From: Oceanospirillaceae bacterium
GTDB taxonomy: Bacteria > Pseudomonadota > Gammaproteobacteria > Pseudomonadales > Balneatricaceae
Reading direction: 5' to 3'
DNA length: 6,589 nucleotides
Assembly (NCBI GenBank): GCA_023954795.1
Contig: JAGSHA010000183.1
Location: 1-6,589, forward strand
Shown: one piece after another, positions 1-6,517 of the stretch
Position numbering within the stretch: position 1 is the first letter of the stretch
Layout of the letters: each line of letters begins with the position of its first letter
Translations under genes and position numbers: made by a program
The notes under the pieces: model-generated
Told to the model about the DNA's origin: nothing
Databases searched by the model: none
Seen by the model: only the letters and a program-made list of their open reading frames with translations

Positions 1-2
1 GT

Positions 3-899
3 GATTTGCCAAACCGTGTCTTTGCTATGGGGTATCTTAGGGCGTATGCACGGCATCTGGGCTTAGATGAGCAGCAGGCTGTTGCCGACTACGATCGTCT
101 GACGTCCACTACCTCTAAGACACGCGGTAAGCCGCTTAAGACAATTGGTGGGAGCCTGGATGAGGCGCAACGCAAAGGTCGGGCCGGGAAATGGATCTTA
201 TCTATTGTGGTTCTGGCTGGTGCAGCAGGTGCCGCAAATTGGTGGATGAATCAACAGCAGGCGCCGGTCGATATTCCTGCGGTAGCAGCGTTCAATGTGG
301 AAGCTGAGAGTAGTACTGCGGAAGAAACGCCAGCAACGACCGAAACAGTTGTTGCGAAGGAGCCGCCAGTTTCCACTGAGCAGGAAGATGCGGGGATCAG
401 TCAATCTACCGAATCTGCTGAACTCAATAATGTTTCCGGCGATGCAGAGATCGCTGCTGAGTTAACGGCGTCAGGCGATATCGCTAGCGAGCTTGTTCCT
501 GAGGTGGACGAGCCTGCGGTAGCGACAATAAGTGAAGAGGTCTCAGTGCCGAGTGCTGCAGAACCTGATCTGACCGATAAGGATGTTGTATCCAATGTTG
601 CCGCACAGGCCGTGCCGGTTGTTAATAAGCCCGCTCCGGTCGTAGAGGGCGAAGGGCATTTGCAGATCAGTTTTGATGCTGACTGTTGGGTTGAGGTGCG
701 TGACAGTACTGGGAAATTGCTGGTTGCGAGTGTGCGCGGCACTTCTCGTGGGGTAGATGTCCGAGGTCCTGCGCCAATGAAAGTCACACTAGGGGCATTG
801 TCTTCAGTGGATAGTATGACCTTTAATAATCAGTCCGTAGAGCTGACACAGCGTGGGCGCGGTAACATCTTGCGCATGACGTTGCCTGTTGTTGAATAA
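3..899 (+). CDS. rodZ: RodZ cytoskeletal cell-shape protein, 5'-truncated by the window edge
   Basis: RodZ is a bitopic inner-membrane protein that anchors MreB filaments and helps keep rod shape. The reading frame is open to the left edge, so the start and roughly the first 50 residues (most of the helix-turn-helix domain) lie outside the window; the TTG at position 6 is an internal Leu codon. Numbering from that TTG, residues 6-19 (FAMGYLRAYARHLG) match the last part of the HTH_25 domain, as in E. coli FLRGYIRSYARL. A basic juxtamembrane stretch (about 39-62) precedes one membrane helix (about 63-80, ending NWW). A low-complexity Ala/Glu/Thr/Pro-rich periplasmic linker follows (about 82-215). 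The C-terminal DUF4115 domain (about 216-297) contains DADCWVEVRDSTGKLL, close to E. coli TADCWLEVTDATGKKL. hisS follows after 30 bases with no visible terminator, so cotranscription is likely. ispG, the usual next gene, is missing. The identification is firm; only the N terminus is unseen. Confidence 0.93.
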   Translation, partial: DLPNRVFAMGYLRAYARHLGLDEQQAVADYDRLTSTTSKTRGKPLKTIGGSLDEAQRKGRAGKWILSIVVLAGAAGAANWWMNQQQAPVDIPAVAAFNVEAESSTAEETPATTETVVAKEPPVSTEQEDAGISQSTESAELNNVSGDAEIAAELTASGDIASELVPEVDEPAVATISEEVSVPSAAEPDLTDKDVVSNVAAQAVPVVNKPAPVVEGEGHLQISFDADCWVEVRDSTGKLLVASVRGTSRGVDVRGPAPMKVTLGALSSVDSMTFNNQSVELTQRGRGNILRMTLPVVE

Positions 900-916
900 A
901 TATCTGTAAATAGTTT

Positions 917-921
917 TAGGA
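917..921 (+). promoter_or_regulatory. Ribosome binding site supporting the TTG start of hisS
   Basis: TAGGA lies 8 bases before the TTG at 930 and is a moderate Shine-Dalgarno match. It supports initiation at TTG rather than at the in-frame ATG at 957, which would remove the conserved AKVKAIRG start of the protein. Confidence 0.6.
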
Positions 922-929
922 TTTGAGAG

Positions 930-2195
930 TTGGCCAAAGTAAAAGCCATTCGTGGAATGAACGATATATTGCCAGAGCAGACACCTGTTTGGCAGTATCT
1001 GGAAAATACCGTTAAATCGGTGCTGGGTGCATACGGATACAACGAAGTTCGTATGCCGATAGTTGAGCAGACCGAACTCTTCAAACGCTCTATCGGCGAA
1101 GTGACCGACATCGTTGAGAAAGAGATGTATACCTTTGAAGACCGCAATGGCGAAAGCTTGACCTTGCGCCCCGAAGGTACCGCGAGCTGCGTGCGATTGG
1201 GTGAAGAGCACGGTTTGTTGTTCAATCAGACGCAGCGCCTGTGGTACACCGGCCCAATGTTTCGCTATGAAAAGCCTCAAAAGGGTCGTTACCGCCAGTT
1301 TCATCAAATTGGCGTTGAGACCTTTGGGATGGCGTCTGCTGATATCGATGCAGAAGTGATCATGCTGAGTGCCAGGCTTTGGAAGAAGCTGGGCCTTCTA
1401 GATGCAGTAACGCTGCAGCTGAATACGCTGGGTTCCAATGAGGCGCGAGCAGAATACCGTGCTGCTTTGGTTGAGTATCTGGAAGCGCGTAAAGATCAGC
1501 TGGATGAAGATAGCTTGCGCCGCTTGGGGTCTAACCCGCTACGTATCCTGGACAGCAAAGATTCTGGTACTCAGGCATTGCTGGATGATGCTCCAGTGTT
1601 AAGTGATTATCTGGACGACGATTCTCGTACCCATTTTGCTGATCTGCGCGAAATGTTGGATGCGGCAGGTGTGAAGTATGAGATTAACCCGCGCTTGGTG
1701 CGTGGTTTGGATTACTACTGCAAGACAGTTTTTGAGTGGGTAACCGATAAGCTGGGTGCTCAGGGTACTGTGTGTGCAGGCGGTCGTTATGATGGTCTGG
1801 TCAAGCAGTTAGGTGGTCGTCCTACACCGGCAGTTGGCTTTGCCATGGGGGTTGAGCGTCTTATTCTGCTGTTGGAAACACTTGATGCTATTCCGGACGA
1901 TGTGCGTCAGCCATTTGATCTATATCTGGCGGCGGAACAGAAAGGTTTGCAGAATCAGGTCATCGCGCTGTCCGAGCATTTGCGTGATGCTGTGCCGGGG
2001 CTGCGGGTACGTGTACACTGTGCCGGGTTAAAAAATATTGGTGCTAAAGCCCGTCAAACAGGTGCGCCTTTGGTTGCATTGGTTAAACAGGCTGATGAGG
2101 GGCTGGTCACCACGTTGTGGCAGGGTGAAGAGCCTCGTTTTGATATTGCACAGGCTGACCTCGATACGGTCATTAAAGCCGTTTGGAATGCATGA
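930..2195 (+). CDS. hisS: Histidine--tRNA ligase (class II)
   Basis: HisS attaches histidine to tRNA-His in the cytoplasm using ATP. The protein has 421 residues, close to the E. coli length of 424. The TTG start is chosen because it gives MAKVKAIRGMNDILP, matching the family N terminus (E. coli MAKNIQAIRGMND). Visible class II landmarks are motif 1 (about 34-56, GYNEVRMPIVEQTELFKRS), motif 2 (about 104-133, with YTGPMFRYEKPQKGRYRQFHQ), the histidine-specific signature RGLDYYCKTVFEW (258-270), GGRYDGLV (284-291), and motif 3 (about 301-312, AVGFAMGVERLI) carrying the catalytic-site Arg. The C-terminal anticodon-binding domain runs from about 328 to 421 and includes LKNIGAKARQTGAPLVAL. No key residue seems missing. 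It lies between rodZ and yfgM; ispG, normally directly upstream, is absent. No promoter is evident in the 30-base gap, so it is probably read from upstream of rodZ. Confidence 0.98.
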   Translation: MAKVKAIRGMNDILPEQTPVWQYLENTVKSVLGAYGYNEVRMPIVEQTELFKRSIGEVTDIVEKEMYTFEDRNGESLTLRPEGTASCVRLGEEHGLLFNQTQRLWYTGPMFRYEKPQKGRYRQFHQIGVETFGMASADIDAEVIMLSARLWKKLGLLDAVTLQLNTLGSNEARAEYRAALVEYLEARKDQLDEDSLRRLGSNPLRILDSKDSGTQALLDDAPVLSDYLDDDSRTHFADLREMLDAAGVKYEINPRLVRGLDYYCKTVFEWVTDKLGAQGTVCAGGRYDGLVKQLGGRPTPAVGFAMGVERLILLLETLDAIPDDVRQPFDLYLAAEQKGLQNQVIALSEHLRDAVPGLRVRVHCAGLKNIGAKARQTGAPLVALVKQADEGLVTTLWQGEEPRFDIAQADLDTVIKAVWNA

Positions 2196-2210
2196 CTGAT
2201 CACGGATAAC

Positions 2211-2215
2211 AGGAG
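2211..2215 (+). promoter_or_regulatory. Ribosome binding site supporting the GTG start of yfgM
   Basis: AGGAG lies 6 bases before the GTG at 2222, a near-ideal Shine-Dalgarno sequence and spacing. It decides the GTG start, which also gives the family-typical acidic N terminus (EIRTDEEQVQ) ahead of the membrane helix. Confidence 0.75.
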
Positions 2216-2221
2216 TATAGC

Positions 2222-2881
2222 GTGTCAGAGATACGTACTGATGAAGAACAGGTCCAGGCACTGTCGCAGTGGTGGAAAGAAAACGGTAAATCGCTGATTC
2301 TTGGTGTCGGCCTCGCTGTTGCTGCAGTTGTTGGTTGGAAAGGTTGGCAGGATCGTCAGGCGGTTGAAGCAGAAAATGCCTCGATTCTCTATCAGAACAT
2401 GGTAGAGGCGGTGGTGTCTGGTATCGGACCTCAGCAGGATCAGGCTCAGTTGGCGACAGCTAAGCATCTGGCATCGCAGCTGAAAGGCGATTACGAGAGC
2501 ACAACGTATGCGAAGTTTGCAGCGCTGGTTCAGGCACGTATCGCTGTTGATGCGAAAGAGTACGATCAGGCACTGGCTGAGATTGATTGGGTGCTGACCC
2601 ACAAGCCGACGCCGGAAATGCAAGTTGTAGCATCAATGCGTAAAGCGCGGCTGTTGGCGGAGCAAGGTAATGCGGATGAAGCACTTTCTTTGCTGAACGG
2701 CATTAAAGCGGGTGCATTCCTGGCGAGCATTGAGGAGCTTAAGGGCGACCTACTGCTGGCAAAAGGCGAAAAAGATGCAGCGCGCGCGGCTTACCAGAAA
2801 GCTCAAAGTGCGACAGCGGAAGGTGGTTCTCGCCCTTTGCTGACGATCAAACTGGATGACCTTGCCGTTAAGGAACAGTAA
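2222..2881 (+). CDS. yfgM: YfgM/AncA-type inner-membrane TPR protein associated with the Sec translocon
   Basis: YfgM family proteins are bitopic inner-membrane proteins with a periplasmic TPR domain. In E. coli, YfgM binds SecYEG with PpiD and takes part in periplasmic chaperoning. This one has 219 residues (E. coli about 206). The N-terminal cytoplasmic segment (1-22, rich in Glu/Gln with QWWKENGK) is family-typical. One membrane helix spans about 24-43 (SLILGVGLAVAAVVGWKGWQ). The remainder is Ala-rich and helical, with TPR-like repeats at about 95-125 (YAKFAALVQARIAVDAKEYD), 134-163 and 170-196 (EELKGDLLLAKGEKDAARA). The GTG start has a strong RBS. The stop codon directly abuts the bamB ATG, suggesting translational coupling. 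Placement between hisS and bamB is the standard gammaproteobacterial order and strongly supports the call. The Sec/PpiD role is taken from E. coli and is inference here. Confidence 0.93.
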   Translation: MSEIRTDEEQVQALSQWWKENGKSLILGVGLAVAAVVGWKGWQDRQAVEAENASILYQNMVEAVVSGIGPQQDQAQLATAKHLASQLKGDYESTTYAKFAALVQARIAVDAKEYDQALAEIDWVLTHKPTPEMQVVASMRKARLLAEQGNADEALSLLNGIKAGAFLASIEELKGDLLLAKGEKDAARAAYQKAQSATAEGGSRPLLTIKLDDLAVKEQ

Positions 2882-4033
2882 ATGAAAATGCTTGTACGTG
2901 GCGTTGCTGCTACCGCTATGGCGGTAATGATCTCGGGTTGTGGATTTTGGGGTGGCTCTGAAGACGAGGCTGCTCCCAATGCACTGGTGTCCTTTGAGTC
3001 CGAAAAATCGGTTGATGTGCTTTGGAGTGCGGATGTTGGTTCTGGTTTAGGCGAAAAATACCACCAGTTCCAGCCGGCAATCTGGGGGGATCGGATTTTC
3101 GCTAATGACAGCAATGGTCGTGTACAGGCTTTTTCTCGCAAAGACGGTCAGCGTGTTTGGGATGCCGAGCTGGAACTTCCTGCCAGTGGTGGTGTTGGTG
3201 CTGGATATGGCACTGTTGCGCTGGCATCTGAAGTGGGCGAAGTGATTGCGTTAAGTGATGTTGATGGCACAGAGCAATGGCGGGCGAAAGTTAGCACTGA
3301 AGTGGTCGCGGCTCCGCAGGTCAATGCAGATCTTGTTGTCGCGCAGTTGATTAATGGTCGCTTGGTGGCATTTGATCGTGTCACAGGTGAGCGTCGCTGG
3401 ACCTACGATAATCTGGTGCCGCGTTTGACTTTGCGTGGTACGAGTTCCCCTGTAGTAACGCAGAACGCAACTCTGGCAGGTTTCGCCAGTGGTAAAGTAG
3501 TGGCCGTTGATAATGCAAAGGGCCGGGTAGTCTGGGAACGTAAGGCCGCTATTCCTCAGGGACGTTCGGAGCTGGAACGAATGGTTGATATTGATGGGCG
3601 TCCGTTATTAGCGGATGGTCGTCTGTTTGTCACTAGCTACCAGGGGCGCTTGATCGCGATGGATCCCCGTAAAGCTCAGATTTTATGGTCGCAGAACGTG
3701 TCGAGCTACCGCAGTCTGGCTGCAGGGTTTGGAAATGTTTATGTCAGCGAAGCGAATGGCTTTGTGCAGGCGTTTGATCAATCCACGAGTGCCAGTGTAT
3801 GGCGACAGGATGCGCTGGAAAATCGCGCCATTACATCGCCCGTTGCGTTAAGTAGCTCACTGGCTGTCGCAGACGCTGAAGGCTATCTGCATTTTATGTC
3901 GCAGGTTGATGGACACTTTGTTGCTCGCTACAAAGTCGATAGTGACGGTGTACTAGGTGACATGTTGTCGTTCGAAAATATTCTTTATGTTCTGGGTAAT
4001 AGTGGTCGATTGGTTGCTCTAAAACTGAAGTAA
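2882..4033 (+). CDS. bamB: BamB outer-membrane protein assembly lipoprotein
   Basis: BamB is the beta-propeller lipoprotein of the BAM complex that inserts beta-barrel proteins into the outer membrane. The protein has 383 residues (E. coli 392). A lipoprotein signal peptide ends in the lipobox ISGC, with lipidated Cys20; Gly at +2 is not the Asp inner-membrane retention signal, so outer-membrane sorting is expected. The rest is an eight-bladed PQQ-type propeller, with recurring blade motifs such as GRVQAFSRKDGQRVW (79-93), VIALSDVDGTEQW (121-133), GRLVAFDRVTGERRW (159-173) and GRLIAMDPRKAQILW (255-269). LTLRG (182-186) and VDIDG (235-239) correspond to the E. coli BamA-binding loops (Leu192/Leu194/Arg195 and Asp246/Asp248), so BamA contact appears intact. 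The start follows the yfgM stop with no gap; its RBS (AGGAA, 2871-2875) lies inside yfgM. A terminator follows the gene. Confidence 0.97.
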   Translation: MKMLVRGVAATAMAVMISGCGFWGGSEDEAAPNALVSFESEKSVDVLWSADVGSGLGEKYHQFQPAIWGDRIFANDSNGRVQAFSRKDGQRVWDAELELPASGGVGAGYGTVALASEVGEVIALSDVDGTEQWRAKVSTEVVAAPQVNADLVVAQLINGRLVAFDRVTGERRWTYDNLVPRLTLRGTSSPVVTQNATLAGFASGKVVAVDNAKGRVVWERKAAIPQGRSELERMVDIDGRPLLADGRLFVTSYQGRLIAMDPRKAQILWSQNVSSYRSLAAGFGNVYVSEANGFVQAFDQSTSASVWRQDALENRAITSPVALSSSLAVADAEGYLHFMSQVDGHFVARYKVDSDGVLGDMLSFENILYVLGNSGRLVALKLK

Positions 4034-4053
4034 TCAACCCCGTTAAACAATAG

Positions 4054-4096
4054 GGCGGCTACCGGCTATATGCGGGTAGTCGCCGTTTTATTTTTT
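4054..4096 (+). terminator. Rho-independent terminator between bamB and der
   Basis: GGCGGCTACC (4054-4063) pairs with GGTAGTCGCC (4075-4084) over 10 bp, with one G-U pair. The stem can continue past one G-G mismatch into two more pairs (GC/GC), leaving the loop TATAT. One base later comes a run of ten T interrupted by one A (4086-4096). This is a classic intrinsic terminator 20 bases after the bamB stop. It should end most transcripts of the rodZ-hisS-yfgM-bamB unit, unless readthrough feeds der. Confidence 0.85.
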
Positions 4097-4097
4097 A

Positions 4098-4114
4098 CCT
4101 GCCATTAGCAGGAG
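4098..4114 (+). promoter_or_regulatory. Small hairpin overlapping the der Shine-Dalgarno sequence
   Basis: CCTGC (4098-4102) and GCAGG (4108-4112) form a perfect 5-bp stem with the loop CATTA. The 3' arm contains the first bases of the der ribosome binding site AGGAG (4110-4114), which sits 7 bases before the ATG. If folded, the hairpin would partly hide the RBS. The pairing is seen directly; a regulatory role is inference, and the stem is short. Confidence 0.4.
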
Positions 4115-4121
4115 AGAGCTC

Positions 4122-5555
4122 ATGCTTCCCGTAATTGCACTTGTGGGCCGACCAAATGTCGGCAAATCTACACTATTTAATCGTCTGACCAAGAGCCGTG
4201 ATGCGCTTGTGGCTGACCTTCCGGGATTAACCCGTGACCGTAAATACGGCGAAGGACGTGTCGGTGAAAAAGACTACATTGTCGTAGATACAGGTGGTAT
4301 CACAGGTGATGAGAAAGGTATCGATTACGAGATGGCCCGCCAGTCTCTGCAGGCTGTAGACGAAGCAGATATTGTTTTGTTCCTGGTTGATGGTCGCGCA
4401 GGCCTTAATCCGGATGATGAGCGGCTGGCTGACTATCTACGCCGTAAAGAGAAAGAGTGTTTTCTCGTAGTCAACAAAACGGATGGTATTGACCCAGACG
4501 TGGCGATGGGGGATTTCCACGGTTTAGGCCTTGGGGCACCCACTCCAATTGCCGCCTCTCATGGCCGTGGCGTAACAGCGTTGATCGAATATGTCTTGCA
4601 GCTTGTGCCGGATGTAGAGGTAGATAAAGCGCTGGCAGAGGTAATTGATAAAAGCGTCAAAATAGCCGTTGTTGGTCGGCCGAATGTCGGTAAGTCTACG
4701 CTGGTCAACCGCATGTTGGGTGAGGATCGGGTTGTCGTGTTCGACAAGGCTGGTACAACACGTGACAGCGTTTATATTCCGTATGAGCGTGATGGTGATG
4801 CCTATACGTTGATTGATACTGCCGGCATCCGCCGTCGTAAAAACATCAAAGAAGCGGTCGAAAAGTTTTCCATTGTAAAAACACTGCAAGCCGTACGTGA
4901 CGCTAATGTTGTTGTAGTGGTGATTGACGCGCGTGAAGGTGTGACAGATCAGGATCTCAGCATGCTGAGTTTTGTGATGGATACAGGGCGCTCGCTGGTA
5001 ATCTCTCTCAATAAATGGGATGGGATGGATTACGAACAGAAGGAACGGGTGCGTGAGCAGATTCGCCGTAAACTGGAGTTTGCCGGTTTTGCCCGGATGC
5101 ACTTCATCTCTGCGCTGCATGGCAGTGGCGTCGGTGATATGTATGGCTCAATCGATGAAGCCTATCAGTGTGCGATGGAGAAATGGTCTACCAGTAAGCT
5201 AACACGCCTATTGGAAGATATGGTGGCTGATCATCAGCCGCCTATGGTCAGTGGGCGTCGTATCAAGTTACGTTATGCCCATCAGGGGGGCTCAAACCCG
5301 CCAATCATCGTTGTGCATGGCAATCAGACGGATTCTTTGCCGGGTTCTTATAAACGTTACCTTGAGAATAAGTTCACTCAGGTGTTGGCGATTAAAGGTA
5401 CACCGGTGCGTTTCGAGTTTCGTACGGGCGATAACCCGTTCGAAGGTAAACGTAATGTATTGACGCCGCGTCAGGTTGCGAAAAAAGAGCGCCAAGGCCG
5501 TCACATTCAGGACCTGAAGAAACAGGCACGTAAGAAGTCACGTAAGAAAAAATAA
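4122..5555 (+). CDS. der: Der (EngA) tandem-domain GTPase for ribosome assembly
   Basis: Der is an essential GTPase with two G domains that acts in maturation of the 50S ribosomal subunit. The protein has 477 residues, typical of gammaproteobacteria. G domain 1: P-loop GRPNVGKS (9-16), switch Thr in GLTRDR (35-40), DTGG (56-59), NKTD (118-121), and a G5-like AASHGRG (144-150). After an acidic linker (about 163-177) comes G domain 2: GRPNVGKS (185-192), GTTRD (211-215), DTAG (232-235), NKWD (297-300), SALHGSG (330-336). The C-terminal KH-like domain runs from about 352 to 440 (RRIKLRYAHQGG, PIIVVHGNQ, YLENKF, GTPVRFEFR). A very basic tail (451-477, ending RKKSRKKK) is expected for rRNA contact. 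ATG and AGGAG spacing are good. A terminator lies directly upstream, separating it from bamB; murI begins 3 bases after the stop. All nucleotide-binding motifs are intact. Confidence 0.98.
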   Translation: MLPVIALVGRPNVGKSTLFNRLTKSRDALVADLPGLTRDRKYGEGRVGEKDYIVVDTGGITGDEKGIDYEMARQSLQAVDEADIVLFLVDGRAGLNPDDERLADYLRRKEKECFLVVNKTDGIDPDVAMGDFHGLGLGAPTPIAASHGRGVTALIEYVLQLVPDVEVDKALAEVIDKSVKIAVVGRPNVGKSTLVNRMLGEDRVVVFDKAGTTRDSVYIPYERDGDAYTLIDTAGIRRRKNIKEAVEKFSIVKTLQAVRDANVVVVVIDAREGVTDQDLSMLSFVMDTGRSLVISLNKWDGMDYEQKERVREQIRRKLEFAGFARMHFISALHGSGVGDMYGSIDEAYQCAMEKWSTSKLTRLLEDMVADHQPPMVSGRRIKLRYAHQGGSNPPIIVVHGNQTDSLPGSYKRYLENKFTQVLAIKGTPVRFEFRTGDNPFEGKRNVLTPRQVAKKERQGRHIQDLKKQARKKSRKKK

Positions 5556-5558
5556 TTT

Positions 5559-6401
5559 ATGAAGTGTATCAGTCAGCTGCCGATTGGTGTTTTTGATTCT
5601 GGCGTGGGTGGGCTGACTGTGCTGAATGCACTGCGTGAAACTCTGCCCAATGAAAATCTTCTCTACCTGGGGGACACGGCACGTGTCCCCTACGGCACGA
5701 AAAGCTCTGCTTCTGTTACGCGTTATGCCGAACAGGCTGTTAAAGCGTTGCGGGAGCGAGAGGTCAAGTTTGTTGTCATTGCCTGTAATACGGCTTCTGC
5801 TGTCGCAGTTGAGCCACTAGCTTGCCAATATCCCGAAATACCCATTGTGGGAGTTGTTGGTCCTGGGGCTGATGCCAGTTGTGGTGTGAGCCAGACTGGA
5901 CGGATAGGTGTGATTGCCACAGAAAGCACCGTCAATAATCAGGCTTATCAAAGTGCGATCTTGCAGCGCCGGCCTGATGCGACCATTAAAGCCTTGGCTT
6001 GCTCCCTGTTTGTCGCACTCGCAGAAGAGGGTTGGCACGAGGGAGAGTTGGTGGAGCAAGTTGTCGCCCGCTGCCTGGAGCCGATACGTGAAGGCAAGGA
6101 TACCAATATCGATACGCTGGTATTGGGGTGCACACACTTTCCTGTGCTTAAAAGGGCAATATCAAAGGTGATGGGTGAGCGTGTTCATTTAGTGGACTCA
6201 GCAGAAACGACAGCGCTGGTTGTTAAGAAGTTACTCCGGGAGCACACATTGGGTAATCGCAGTGCTATGCCGGGGGAAGTATCGTTTCTGGTGACGGACA
6301 GTCCTGAACGTTTTGTTCGTGTTGCCCGTAACTTCTTTACCGAAACGATAGAGTCTGGTGCAGTCGAGCTAATTGATATACAGCATTTTCAAAAGATTTA
6401 A
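5559..6401 (+). CDS. murI: Glutamate racemase
   Basis: MurI interconverts L- and D-glutamate in the cytoplasm, a cofactor-free two-cysteine reaction that supplies D-Glu to peptidoglycan. The protein has 280 residues, normal for the family. Diagnostic motifs are IGVFDSGVGGLTVL (9-22) with the conserved Asp13-Ser14, LGDTARVPYGTKS (37-49), VIACNTASA (73-81) with catalytic Cys76, and LGCTHFPVLK (189-198) with the second catalytic Cys191 and adjacent His193. VDSAETTA (212-219) is also family-typical. The ATG at 5559 is the only start that keeps the short lead before the first beta strand. No good Shine-Dalgarno sequence precedes it (the upstream bases are A-rich), and it lies 3 bases after the der stop, so translation is probably coupled to der. 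No terminator is seen after the stop; a strong rRNA-type promoter begins 20 bases downstream. Confidence 0.97.
   Translation: MKCISQLPIGVFDSGVGGLTVLNALRETLPNENLLYLGDTARVPYGTKSSASVTRYAEQAVKALREREVKFVVIACNTASAVAVEPLACQYPEIPIVGVVGPGADASCGVSQTGRIGVIATESTVNNQAYQSAILQRRPDATIKALACSLFVALAEEGWHEGELVEQVVARCLEPIREGKDTNIDTLVLGCTHFPVLKRAISKVMGERVHLVDSAETTALVVKKLLREHTLGNRSAMPGEVSFLVTDSPERFVRVARNFFTETIESGAVELIDIQHFQKI
5670..5690 (+). repeat. Perfect 8-bp inverted repeat inside murI
   Basis: GGGGACAC (5670-5677) and GTGTCCCC (5683-5690) are exact reverse complements around the 5-base loop GGCAC. They encode the conserved GDTARVP segment. No T-run follows, so this is not an intrinsic terminator. Because the protein sequence here is conserved, the hairpin may be a by-product of codon choice. 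Confidence 0.45.
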
Positions 6402-6420
6402 GGAATTTGAAGATAAGTGC
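6384..6420 (+). promoter_or_regulatory. A/T-rich region upstream of the rRNA-type promoter (possible UP element)
   Basis: The bases covering the murI stop and the 19 bases after it are strongly A/T-rich (for example TTTTCAAAAGATTTAAGG) and lie just upstream of the -35 hexamer. That is where rRNA promoters carry UP elements bound by the RNA polymerase alpha subunit. Assigned from position and composition only. Confidence 0.4.
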
Positions 6421-6448
6421 TTGACTTAAAAACTCCGCTCTATAGAAT
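6421..6448 (+). promoter_or_regulatory. Strong sigma70 promoter of rRNA-operon type
   Basis: The -35 TTGACT (6421-6426) and -10 TAGAAT (6443-6448) each match five of six consensus bases and are 16 bp apart. A GC-rich discriminator (ACGCCTCCTCGC) follows, the hallmark of growth-rate- and ppGpp-controlled stable-RNA promoters. From memory, the layout closely resembles Pseudomonas rRNA promoters (TTGACA, about 16 bp, TAGAAT, CGCCTCC). Transcription should begin at about 6454-6457 and run rightward out of the window. A tRNA operon or another growth-controlled gene is an alternative, because no 16S sequence is inside the window. Confidence 0.75.
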
Positions 6449-6517
6449 ACGCCTCCTCGCTTGAGACAACAGCTTCTTCGGACAGCAAACGGATCGCGAG
6501 ACTGCGGAAATAACCCC

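Noticed and set aside
6..8. TTG as the start codon of the first gene
   Set aside because: The frame is open to the window edge and the codon falls inside the RodZ helix-turn-helix domain, so the true start lies upstream of the window.
804..1307. Minus-strand open frame of 167 codons across the rodZ end and hisS start
   Set aside because: It lies opposite two clearly identified genes, has no recognisable motif, and is best explained as a shadow of their codon pattern.
3960..4053. A sigma70 promoter for der in the bamB 3' end
   Set aside because: TTGTCG (3965) and TTGGTT (4010) have no acceptable -10 hexamer at 16-18 bp spacing.
4146..4697. Repeated GRPNVGKS coding sequences (4146-4169 and 4674-4697) as a DNA repeat
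   Set aside because: These are the two P-loops of the normal tandem GTPase domains of Der, not a recent duplication.
4524..5120. Minus-strand open frame of 198 codons inside der
   Set aside because: It is fully antisense to conserved Der GTPase domains, and its translation shows no domain, signal or family-like pattern.
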